Positions 34,865 to 42,699 of a stretch of 45,228 nucleotides of DNA are shown here, piece by piece. The notes under the pieces were generated by a model that did no database searches, was not told the DNA's origin, and saw only the letters and a list, made by a program, of their open reading frames with translations. The stretch is from contig NZ_CALXKQ010000022.1 in the NCBI RefSeq assembly GCF_944388875.1, positions 1-45,228 of the forward strand, read 5' to 3'. Origin of the DNA: an uncultured Brachyspira sp. GTDB lineage: Bacteria > Spirochaetota > Brachyspiria > Brachyspirales > Brachyspiraceae. The first letter of the stretch is position 1. Each line of letters opens with the position of its first letter. Position numbers and translations under genes: made by a program.

Positions 34865-35101
<237 letters not shown>

Positions 35102-35124
35102 TGTAATTTGGGGGATTAGATTAT

Positions 35125-35628
35125 ATGGCACTTTTAAAAATAGATCCTGGTATTATAATATGGACTTGGATTACATTTTTACTAGTTCTTGCTATACTAG
35201 GTGCTTCTACTTGGAAAATAATACTTAAGGGCTTAAATGCACGTGCTGATAAGATTCAAGAAGATTTGGAAGAGGCTGAAAAGACTAGAGAAAATGCTAA
35301 GAAATCTTTGGCGGCATACAGAGAGCAGATTGATAATGCAAAAGCGGAAGCTAGTTCTATTATAGAAAATGCTAGAATTGAAGCTAACAGAGTTAGATAT
35401 AAAATTATAAATAATGCTAGAGAAGAAGCTGAAGCTAATAAAAATAAGATACTTTCTGAAATAGACAGATCCAAAGAAGAGGCTGTCAATAGTGTTAGAA
35501 AACAGGCTGTTGATATTGCTATTGTTATGGCTGAAACTATTCTTAAAAGAAATATCAATAAAGAAGATAATCAGGCATTAATCAATGAATTTATCAATAA
35601 TGCCAATAAAGAAGAAAATGTAAAATAG
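35125..35628 (+). CDS. atpF: F-type ATP synthase subunit b
   Basis: 167 residues. One N-terminal transmembrane helix (about 9-30), then a long charged helix (about 35-150, rich in Ala, Glu, Lys and Arg) that forms the peripheral stalk with its partner, ending with the delta-binding region (VDIAIVMAETILKRNI). Only one b gene is present, so a homodimer is expected unless a b' lies elsewhere. TGGGGGA precedes the start. Confidence 0.94.
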   Translation: MALLKIDPGIIIWTWITFLLVLAILGASTWKIILKGLNARADKIQEDLEEAEKTRENAKKSLAAYREQIDNAKAEASSIIENARIEANRVRYKIINNAREEAEANKNKILSEIDRSKEEAVNSVRKQAVDIAIVMAETILKRNINKEDNQALINEFINNANKEENVK

Positions 35629-35653
35629 ATAATTTTAGGAAATAATTTGAATT

Positions 35654-36202
35654 ATGAAAGAAAGTGATAGATTAGAGATATTAAGACCGACTGCGGCAGC
35701 TGTATTTGATTTGGCTAAACAACTTGGACTTATAAAAGAAATATATAATGAACTTTCTGAATGTTCTAAGTTATTTCAAGATGATGATATAAAGAAATAT
35801 TTTTTTGATAAATTAATTTCTAAAAATGAGAAATTAAAATTAATAGAAAAGAAACTTAAGCCATTGCTTTCAAAAGAAACTTATGCTTTTGTTTCTATAT
35901 TGACTGAACATGATAGTATTGAAGTTTTGCCTGATATTATTGATCTGTATAGGGATATAATGGATGATTATTATAATATAGTTAGAGTCCGTATTATTAC
36001 TGCTTATGATGTTGATGATAAAACTATGGATAGCATTATTGGAACGGTTAAATGTTTTTCTGATAAAAAGATAGTTTATGAAAAGGAAATAGATGAAAGT
36101 ATTGTTGGAGGTATAATAGTTTACGTTGGTACTACAGTTTATGATTATAGTATAAGGAATCAAATAGACGTATTGCAGAATAAATTTGCTCATGGTGGTT
36201 AA
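35654..36202 (+). CDS. atpH: F-type ATP synthase subunit delta (first of two)
   Basis: 182 residues, the usual length of delta/OSCP. The helical N-terminal domain (about 5-105) binds the top of F1 through alpha; the C-terminal domain (about 110-178) carries the family hallmark [10 protein letters not shown], followed here by [17 protein letters not shown]. The common N-terminal YAxAL motif is degenerate ([13 protein letters not shown]). Follows atpF by 25 bases. A second delta-like gene starts 23 bases after it. Confidence 0.88.
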   Translation: MKESDRLEILRPTAAAVFDLAKQLGLIKEIYNELSECSKLFQDDDIKKYFFDKLISKNEKLKLIEKKLKPLLSKETYAFVSILTEHDSIEVLPDIIDLYRDIMDDYYNIVRVRIITAYDVDDKTMDSIIGTVKCFSDKKIVYEKEIDESIVGGIIVYVGTTVYDYSIRNQIDVLQNKFAHGG

Positions 36203-36225
36203 TAAAACATTATTAGGAGTATAAA

Positions 36226-36867
36226 ATGGATTCTATTGCTGATAACATTTTAAGTGATCTTAAAAAAGATGTACTTAAAGAGATTACCAGAGAAAAAGCC
36301 AGCAGGTTTACCAGAATTGTAAAAAGTGAAGCTAGTGCCAAAAATTATGCAAAAGCTATGTTTGATGCTGCTGCTGAGCTTGGAAAGATAGAAGACATTA
36401 AAAAGGATTTAAATATTGTTTATTCATCTTTAATAGTTGATAAAGATATATTTGATTTTTTTAAATCAAGTTTTATTGACGGAAATTTGAGAATAAGAAT
36501 GTTAAGAAAGGTTTATGAAGGCAATATATCTGAAGAAACTTTCAATCTTATTGCTATTTTAATAGAAAGGGATTTAATTGATATATTATTTGCTATAATA
36601 GTAGAATATGAAAACCTATGTAATGAATATTATAATATAATAGTGGCAAAAATTACAACTTCATCGGTTATAACTGATATGTCAGATATGGATGTATTAA
36701 AAGAACGCATACGGAAAATGGCAGGCGGTAAGGATATTCATTTTACTTTCAATGTGGATGAATCTATAATAGGTGGAGTTATAGTAGAGATAGAAGATAT
36801 GGTTTATGATTACAGTATAAAGAATTTACTTACAGAATTGTTGCTTTCTATCTCGGATAATAATTAA
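36226..36867 (+). CDS. Second F-type ATP synthase delta-like subunit, N-terminally extended
   Basis: 213 residues. The first ~38 residues are a charged, probably helical extension not found in ordinary delta. From there the protein is a complete delta/OSCP: NYAKAMFDAAAE (a better match to the family N-terminal motif than its neighbour), a helical domain, then DESIIGGVIVEIEDMVYDYSIKNLL, the same C-terminal signature as the gene before it. TAGGAGT precedes the start. It sits between atpH and atpA with normal spacing, so it is expressed as part of the complex. Two different delta subunits in one F1 is unusual; the canonical complex has one. Confidence 0.88.
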   Translation: MDSIADNILSDLKKDVLKEITREKASRFTRIVKSEASAKNYAKAMFDAAAELGKIEDIKKDLNIVYSSLIVDKDIFDFFKSSFIDGNLRIRMLRKVYEGNISEETFNLIAILIERDLIDILFAIIVEYENLCNEYYNIIVAKITTSSVITDMSDMDVLKERIRKMAGGKDIHFTFNVDESIIGGVIVEIEDMVYDYSIKNLLTELLLSISDNN

Positions 36868-36897
36868 TGATATTTTTTATATTTGAGGAATAGACTT

Positions 36898-38397
36898 ATG
36901 AATATAAAAGCTAGTGAAATTGCAGCTGTTCTTAAAGAGGAGATTAAGAATTATAAAGCTGATTTTACTCCTAATGAAGTTGGAGTAGTTGTTGAGGTTG
37001 GTGACGGTATAGCTAGAGTTATAGGGCTTCCGCATGTTATGGCTAATGAGATGATTCTCTTTGAATGCGGTTCTATTGGACTTGCTTTTAACTTGGAAGA
37101 AGAAACAGTAGGTGCTATAGTTTTAGGGGATTATTTCGGCATTAAAGAAGGAAGTAAGGTTACTAGACTTAAAAGAATATTAGAGGTTCCTGTTGGAGAG
37201 GTACTTTTGGGAAGAGTTGTTAATCCTTTAGGAGTACCTATAGACGGACATGGTGAAATTAATACGGATAAAAGAAGAGTTATTGAGTTTCCTGCACCTG
37301 GTATAGCTGACAGACAGGCGGTAAAAGTTCCTCTTCAAACTGGTATTAAGGCTATTGATTCCATGACTCCTATAGGAAGAGGGCAGAGACAGCTTATAAT
37401 TGGAGATAGAAGTACTGGAAAAACTAGTATTGCACTTGATGCTATAATAAATCAAAAAGGCAAAGATGTTATATGCGTATATGTTGCAATAGGACAGAAG
37501 GCTTCAACTGTTGCTGGTGTTGTGGAAACTTTAAGACAGAATGGAGCATTAGATTATACTATAGTAGTTGCTGCAACTGCTGCTGATTCTGCTCCTTTAC
37601 TATACATAGCTCCTTATGCAGGATGTGCTATGGCAGAATACTTTATGTATGAAAAGAAAAAAGACACTTTAATAATATATGATGACTTAACTAAACAGGC
37701 TAATGCTTATAGACAGATATCATTGCTTTTAAGAAGACCTCCTGGAAGAGAGGCTTTCCCCGGTGACGTTTTCTATTTGCATTCAAGACTTCTTGAGAGG
37801 GCAGCTAAACTTAGTGATGAATTAGGAGGAGGTTCTTTAACAGCACTTCCTATCATAGAAACTCAGGATAATGAGGTTTCAGCTTATATTCCTACTAACG
37901 TTATTTCTATAACAGACGGACAGATATATTTGCTTGCCAATTTATTTATGAGTGGCGTTCGTCCTGCTATTGATGTTGGTATATCAGTTTCTCGTGTAGG
38001 AGGTAATGCTCAGACTAAGGCTATGAAAAAAGTTGCTGGTACTTTGAGGCTTGATCTTGCTTCTTACAGATATTTGGAGGCTTTCTCACAGCTTGGTATC
38101 GGTCTTGATAAGGCTACTTTGGCTCAGTTGGACAGAGGTGCTAAAATGGTTGAATTACTTAAACAGAAGCAATACAGTCCTATGCCTTTTGAAGAGCAGG
38201 TTGTTGTTATATTTGCTGCTACTAAAGGATTTTTAGATAATATTGAAGTTGATAGAGTTCATGAGTTTGAGTGGAGACTTCTTCAGTATATGAGAGCCGA
38301 TAAACAGAATGTACTTGATAAAATTAGAGATTCTAAAGATATAGAAAATCAGGATGAACTTTATGCTGCTATAGAGGAATTTAAGTCTAAATTTTAA
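36898..38397 (+). CDS. atpA: F-type ATP synthase subunit alpha
   Basis: 499 residues from ATG 36898 with GAGGAA eight bases ahead (an in-frame TTG at 36883 is part of that site). Nucleotide-binding P-loop GDRSTGKT at 169-176; the Gln usual at position 172 is Ser here, K175 and T176 are kept. Other signatures: [55 protein letters not shown] and the arginine-finger region [13 protein letters not shown]. Alpha carries the non-catalytic sites of F1. Confidence 0.97.
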   Translation: MNIKASEIAAVLKEEIKNYKADFTPNEVGVVVEVGDGIARVIGLPHVMANEMILFECGSIGLAFNLEEETVGAIVLGDYFGIKEGSKVTRLKRILEVPVGEVLLGRVVNPLGVPIDGHGEINTDKRRVIEFPAPGIADRQAVKVPLQTGIKAIDSMTPIGRGQRQLIIGDRSTGKTSIALDAIINQKGKDVICVYVAIGQKASTVAGVVETLRQNGALDYTIVVAATAADSAPLLYIAPYAGCAMAEYFMYEKKKDTLIIYDDLTKQANAYRQISLLLRRPPGREAFPGDVFYLHSRLLERAAKLSDELGGGSLTALPIIETQDNEVSAYIPTNVISITDGQIYLLANLFMSGVRPAIDVGISVSRVGGNAQTKAMKKVAGTLRLDLASYRYLEAFSQLGIGLDKATLAQLDRGAKMVELLKQKQYSPMPFEEQVVVIFAATKGFLDNIEVDRVHEFEWRLLQYMRADKQNVLDKIRDSKDIENQDELYAAIEEFKSKF

Positions 38398-38403
38398 TAG
38401 TGT

Positions 38404-39267
38404 ATGAGTAAAATTTGTTTTTTGATTGCTGCACATAAAAATCATGATCAATTGATGAGGTTAATTAATCATCTTAAAAAGGATTTTGATATTTATGTGC
38501 ATATTGATAAAAAATCAAAATTAGATATTAAAAGTTTTGATAATGTAAAAGTATACAAAAAATATAAAATATATCATGCTGAGTTTAGCCAGGTGATTGG
38601 AACTTTATTTTTACTTAATGAATCAAGTAAAAATAATTATGATAGATATATTTTTATAAGTGCTCAGGATATTCCTCTAAAGACTAATAAAGAAATAATT
38701 GATTTTTTTTCTAAAGAAGAAAATAATGATAAGGAATTTATAAATTACAGAGAAGTTATAAAAAATGATACTTTTTATGAAGTATCAAAGGATAGATTAT
38801 GTTATTATTATCCGCATTTTTGCATAATAAATTATTATCATAAATTATTCCATTATAAAATAAGAAATATATTATTAAAAATATGGCCTAAAAGAAAGAT
38901 GATTGAAAATTTATATAATGGTTCATCTTGGTGGAATTTAAGTGATAATGCTGTTAAATATATATTAGAATATGTAGAAAAAAATACTAATTATATAAAA
39001 AGATTTAATTATACATGGTGTTCTGATGAATATTTTTTTCAATCTATACTATTAAATAGTAAATTTGCTAGTAATTGTAAAGATGAATATTTGAGATATG
39101 TAGATTGGTCTTGGAAATATGGTGCTAATCCAGTAACTTTTAAACTTGAAGATTATGATGATATAAAAAGTAAATGTGGAAATTCTTTATTTGCACGTAA
39201 GTTTGATGAAAATATTGATAATGATATAATAGATAAATTATATAAAGATTTAGAAAATTCTAATTAA
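38404..39267 (+). CDS. GT14-type glycosyltransferase inside the atp operon
   Basis: 287 residues, related to the core-2/I-branching beta-1,6-N-acetylglucosaminyltransferases. The pattern fits: N-terminal ICFLIAAHKNHDQLMRLI, then DIYVHIDKKSK, YIFISAQDIPLK, YNGSSWWNLSDNAVKYI, WCSDEYFFQSILL and LRYVDWSW. No signal peptide. It would transfer a sugar onto a surface polysaccharide or lipid-linked acceptor; the real acceptor cannot be told from sequence. It sits six bases after atpA and 14 before atpG, has no clear ribosome-binding site, and is more AT- and Lys/Asn/Tyr-rich than its neighbours, which points to later insertion. Confidence 0.85.
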   Translation: MSKICFLIAAHKNHDQLMRLINHLKKDFDIYVHIDKKSKLDIKSFDNVKVYKKYKIYHAEFSQVIGTLFLLNESSKNNYDRYIFISAQDIPLKTNKEIIDFFSKEENNDKEFINYREVIKNDTFYEVSKDRLCYYYPHFCIINYYHKLFHYKIRNILLKIWPKRKMIENLYNGSSWWNLSDNAVKYILEYVEKNTNYIKRFNYTWCSDEYFFQSILLNSKFASNCKDEYLRYVDWSWKYGANPVTFKLEDYDDIKSKCGNSLFARKFDENIDNDIIDKLYKDLENSN

Positions 39268-39281
39268 TTTGGAGTTTTATT

Positions 39282-40160
39282 ATGGCAGAGAAACTTAACG
39301 TATTAAAGGCGAGAATAAAAGCTGTAAACAGTACTCATAAAATAACTAAGACTATGGATATGATAGCACGTTCAAGAACTGCTAAAATATTAACGGTAGA
39401 ACAAGGCATGCGTCCTTTTACTCAGAAATTAAACAGGATAGTAGAAGACCTTTCTCATTCAGATATGGATCATCTTCATCCTTTGCTTTCTCCAAAGAAG
39501 AAGATAAAAAATATAATATTATTCGTTGTAACTTCAAGCAGAGGATTATGCGGTTCATATAATACAAAAATTTTTGATGAAGCTATGGAGAGAATAAGGC
39601 ATCATCACAGACATGGAAGAGAGGTTCAGCTTCATGTTCTAGGTAAAAAAGGCGAAGTATATTTTGAAAAGCAGGGTATACCAATAGCAAGAAAATATCC
39701 GCGTATAGATGAGGAATTTACTTTTGATGACTGTGCTGCTGTAGTTCAGCGTTTCATGCATGAGTATGCAGTTGATAGAGCATCGAGAGTTGAAGTTATA
39801 TATACTAGGTATTATACTAGAGTTGTACATATACCTAAAATAAAAAGTTTAATACCTATGATACCTGATGAGGAAGATATTGAAGGTCATAAGATAAAAA
39901 AACAGTTAGATTATGTAATAGAGCCTAATAGGGAAGATGTATTAAAAGAAATTGTACCTATGGCTATTAAGACTTATTTTTATTTTATGCTTACAAGTTC
40001 TTTTTTATCTGAAAATGCTGAGAGGTCTATTGCTATGAGAAATGCTACTGACAATGCCGAGAGATTATTAACAGACCTTAAAAATAAAGCCAACAGAGCA
40101 AGACAGGAACATATTACTAATGAGCTTCTTGATATTATAGGCGGTTCTGAGGCTATATAA
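39282..40160 (+). CDS. atpG: F-type ATP synthase subunit gamma
   Basis: 292 residues. N-terminal helix with LKARIKAVNSTHKITKTMDMIA and C-terminal helix with SERSIAMRNATDNAERLL-like order (ENAERSIAMRNATDNA) form the rotating coiled coil; the middle Rossmann-like domain contains FVVTSSRGLCGSYN. The gene follows the glycosyltransferase with TTGGAG ahead, and is followed by a terminator, so beta and epsilon are not encoded in this operon. Confidence 0.96.
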   Translation: MAEKLNVLKARIKAVNSTHKITKTMDMIARSRTAKILTVEQGMRPFTQKLNRIVEDLSHSDMDHLHPLLSPKKKIKNIILFVVTSSRGLCGSYNTKIFDEAMERIRHHHRHGREVQLHVLGKKGEVYFEKQGIPIARKYPRIDEEFTFDDCAAVVQRFMHEYAVDRASRVEVIYTRYYTRVVHIPKIKSLIPMIPDEEDIEGHKIKKQLDYVIEPNREDVLKEIVPMAIKTYFYFMLTSSFLSENAERSIAMRNATDNAERLLTDLKNKANRARQEHITNELLDIIGGSEAI

Positions 40161-40184
40161 TTTATTTTGTATGTATAAAAAATT

Positions 40185-40224
40185 AAATACCATTCATATA
40201 TTTTATGAGTGGTATTTTTTTTAT
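40185..40224 (+). terminator. Terminator of the atp operon
   Basis: A 13-base-pair stem (40186-40198 with 40204-40216, one G-T pair), five-base loop, then a run of eight T. Nearly the same hairpin recurs at 42411 behind the second ankyrin gene. Confidence 0.85.
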
Positions 40225-40289
40225 TTTTAATTCTTTAATCATTATGCTATAATATCTCAGATTATATTAATTACTATACGGCGGTGTTT

Positions 40290-41049
40290 ATGAAAAGAAT
40301 AAAAATGTTAAAAACTATATTTTTAATTTCTTTATTATCAATTATTTTTTATTATATCATGCAGGAAAAAAGAAGAGGTTAGTATAAGTAATAATTCTGT
40401 GCATGTGAGTTCTCCAGAAAATATATATCATGCAGTATATACAAATGTTGTAAAGATTCAGGGTAAATTTGTTAATATGAACTCTTCCCTCTCCTATGCT
40501 GATAGAGAAGAAGGAGAATACAGCGAGGAGTATGATATATTTGAGGCTATAGAAAATCATAGCTTAAAAAGAGTAATGGAATTAATAGGAGAAGGTGAAG
40601 ATATAAATCAAACTTATAGCGGTGAGAGAAAATATAGCGATTTTTTCAATGATTATTATTATCTTGACGGAGCTACTCCTTTAATGTTTGCTATATTTTA
40701 TATAGATTTGGGTATAATGAAATATTTGCTTGATAAAGGTGCTGATCCTTATACTAAAGATGATTACCCTTACAATTGGAATGCCTTTTTATGGGCTTGC
40801 GTTGTTGGAAATGTTGATGTAATAAAAATGATTGTAAAGTTTTATCCTGATTTAATTAATTCTACACATGTCTATGATGAAAACGGACTTCATATGGCTG
40901 CTTTGAATAATAATACAGAGGTATTTGAATATTTGGTTAATGATTTGGGTATGGATATAAACAGTACAGATGAGGACGGTGCTGGAGTTTTGTATTATGC
41001 TGAAAAAGATGAGGCTATAGAAAAGTTAAAAGAACTTGGTGCCAAATAA
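40290..41049 (+). pseudogene. Ankyrin-repeat lipoprotein, frameshifted copy
   Basis: Compared with the intact copy at 41637, the signal sequence is interrupted by a +1 frameshift in a T run (six T at 40345-40350, five in the intact copy). Reading from ATG 40290 stops at a TAG near 40381; removing one T restores ...FIISCRKKEE and joins the long downstream frame (40399-41049). The rest encodes about three ankyrin repeats (ATPLMFAIFYIDLGIMKYLLDKGAD and following). The downstream part is intact and highly similar to its neighbour, so the break is recent, or reversible by slippage. GGCGG precedes the ATG, and an extended -10 (TGCTATAAT, 40245-40253) lies upstream. Confidence 0.85.
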
Positions 41050-41125
41050 TATAAATTGTGTAATACATTAATATATGCTGAAAATTTTTAACTTTGTCAA
41101 CTGATGCTCTTTATATAGAATTATC

Positions 41126-41150
41126 AACTTTTTTGACGCACAAAAAAGTT
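41126..41150. repeat. Hairpin in the ankyrin intergenic region
   Basis: A perfect 10-bp inverted repeat, AACTTTTTTG (41126-41135) and CAAAAAAGTT (41141-41150), with loop ACGCA. Directly followed by a GC-rich element. Confidence 0.7.
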
Positions 41151-41153
41151 GCT

Positions 41154-41330
41154 GCCACAGGCACGCTTCGCGAAAACGCAAATACTACAACCTTATATTA
41201 TTACAATACGTATTAAATGTATAGTAATACCTGAAATTTAGGTTAAAAATGCAGTCTTTTTGGTTCTCGCCAGAGGCGGGCTTCGCCTTGGTCACAAAAA
41301 GAACTGGGGGTGTGGGGGCAAAGCCACCAC
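41154..41330. repeat. Two GC-rich short repeat elements
   Basis: Element A (41154-41179) and element B (41262-41330) share the plan GCC, three bases, GGC, then CTTCGC a few bases later. Element B lies inside a longer imperfect inverted repeat with CTTTTTG and CAAAAAG ends. Related elements occur at 41508-41530 and 42595-42632. Confidence 0.6.
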
Positions 41331-41384
41331 AAACAATAAAATTAAAAATCTAAATTTTGACAAACTTAAAAATTTTTAGTATAT

Positions 41385-41540
41385 AAAAAAATCGAGCATC
41401 TAGCAATGTCTAGAGCTTTAAAGCAAGATTTTTTAATTTTTTAATGAAGCAATTTTTTATTAATAATAAATAATATAATAGATTAAAAAATCGAGCGTCT
41501 AGCAAATTCGCCGAAGGCGGACAGTGTCCTTGCTAGACTC
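41385..41540. repeat. Pair of structured direct repeats, ~99-bp offset
   Basis: The sequence AAAAAATCGAGC, one variable base, TCTAGCAA occurs at about 41386 and 41485. Copy one folds as a simple hairpin (TCTAG 41399-41403 with CTAGA 41410-41414, plus AGC/GCT outside). Copy two has extra GC-rich DNA inside the same stem: outer stem GTCTAGCAA / TTGCTAGAC (41497-41505 with 41530-41538), and two inner hairpins, GCC-GAA-GGC with its flanks (41510-41518) and GGAC-AGT-GTCC (41519-41529), forming a three-way junction. Confidence 0.7.
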
Positions 41541-41636
41541 AATTAGCGAACAATTTTTTGTTAATAATAATAGAAAATAATTTGTTTTTATTGTATAATA
41601 CTTTACAAATTATTAATTTACTATATGGCGGTATTT

Positions 41637-42380
41637 ATGAAAAAGATATTATTAATTTCTTTGCTATTAATTATTTTTATTATTTCATGTAAAAAGAAAG
41701 AAGAAGCAAGTGTAGGTATAGGAGGAAATACTTCATATGTGAGTTCTCCAGAAAATATATATCATGCAGTATATACAAATGTTGTAAAGATACAGGGTAA
41801 ATTTGTTAATATGAACTTTGCTTTCTCTTACGGCAACAGAGAGGAAGGAGAATACAGCGAAGATTATGATATATTTGAAGCTATAGAAAATCATAGTTTA
41901 AAAAGAGTACAGGAATTAATTGAAGAAGGCGAGGATATTGACCAAACTTATTATGGCGATGGTAGTTTATACAGCGAATTTATGGATGACAGTTATTCCG
42001 CAGGCGGTGCTACACCTTTAATATTTGCTATATTCTATAGGGATTTGGGTATTATGAAATATTTGCTTGATAATGGTGCTGATGCTTATATTACAGATGA
42101 TGACGGATGGAATTCTTTTTTATGGGCATGCGGTACTGGAAATGTTGATGTAATAAGAATGCTTGTTCAGGCAGATCCTGATTTAGTTAATTCTAAAAAT
42201 CCTTATGATGCGAATGGGCTTCACATGGCTGCTTTAAATGATAATGTTGAAGTATTTGAATATTTGGTAAATGACTTAGGTATAGATATAAACAGCACTG
42301 ATGAGGATGGAGATGGAGTTTTATATTATGCTAATGAAGATGAAGCAATAGAAAAGTTAAAAGAATTAGGTGCTGAATAA
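41637..42380 (+). CDS. Ankyrin-repeat lipoprotein
   Basis: 247 residues from ATG 41637. An in-frame ATG at 41625 exists, but the corresponding codon in the sister copy is ACG, and GGCGG sits before 41637, so that start is preferred. A lipoprotein signal ends in lipobox FIISC (Cys near residue 17), followed by Lys-Lys-Lys. The mature part holds a conserved region (SPENIYHAVYTNVVKIQGKFVNMN), then three ankyrin repeats: ATPLIFAIFYRDLGIMKYLLDNGAD, NSFLWACGTGNVDVIRMLVQ and NGLHMAALNDNVEVFEYLV. It is likely an anchored periplasmic or surface protein that binds partners. Duplicated with the frameshifted copy at 40290. Confidence 0.9.
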   Translation: MKKILLISLLLIIFIISCKKKEEASVGIGGNTSYVSSPENIYHAVYTNVVKIQGKFVNMNFAFSYGNREEGEYSEDYDIFEAIENHSLKRVQELIEEGEDIDQTYYGDGSLYSEFMDDSYSAGGATPLIFAIFYRDLGIMKYLLDNGADAYITDDDGWNSFLWACGTGNVDVIRMLVQADPDLVNSKNPYDANGLHMAALNDNVEVFEYLVNDLGIDINSTDEDGDGVLYYANEDEAIEKLKELGAE

Positions 42381-42410
42381 TATTAGATAAACTTATATTT
42401 AGATATAATA

Positions 42411-42450
42411 GAATACCATTCATATATTATTTTATGAATGGTATTTTTTT
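42411..42450 (+). terminator. Terminator of the intact ankyrin gene
   Basis: A perfect 13-base-pair stem (42412-42424 with 42433-42445), eight-base loop, then seven T. Nearly identical to the atp terminator at 40185. Confidence 0.85.
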
Positions 42451-42699
42451 ATTTTAAATTTTTTATATTATTGACTAAGGAATGATTAGACTTGTTTCAA
42501 AAGTACTTGACAAGATTATGTATAAAATTTTTATGATTTATAATTATAAAAGTAATGTTTTACATATTGTATAACTTATTATTTCAGTATGTATCGCCGT
42601 AGGCACGACTGTGTGCTTCGCAGCAAAGCCCCAACTATAATAAAAAATATTGAATTAAAACTATAAGGTATTAACAAATTAAAAACAAGTCTATTTTTA
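42451..42699. other. Intergenic region with one more GC-rich element
   Basis: Between the ankyrin terminator and the end of rtcB. The only notable item is a GC-rich element at 42595-42632 (GCC-GTA-GGC, then TGTGCTTCGC), related to those at 41154 and 41508. No gene seen. Confidence 0.6.

Larger units (their letters stand above)
41050..41636. other. 587-bp intergenic region with folded, GC-rich repeats
   Basis: No coding frame supported. It contains a 10-bp-stem hairpin at 41126-41150, GC-rich elements at 41154-41179 and 41262-41330, and a pair of structured direct repeats at 41385-41540. The GC-rich patches stand out sharply from the surrounding AT-rich DNA. Confidence 0.75.

Noticed and set aside
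41154-41330. tRNA or rRNA fragment in the GC-rich patches
   Set aside because: No cloverleaf, anticodon stem or rRNA sequence could be built; the patches share a short palindromic core instead.
42507-42537. TTGACA with TATGAT 19 bp downstream as a promoter
   Set aside because: The spacing is too long and nothing is encoded downstream on that strand before the antisense rtcB.
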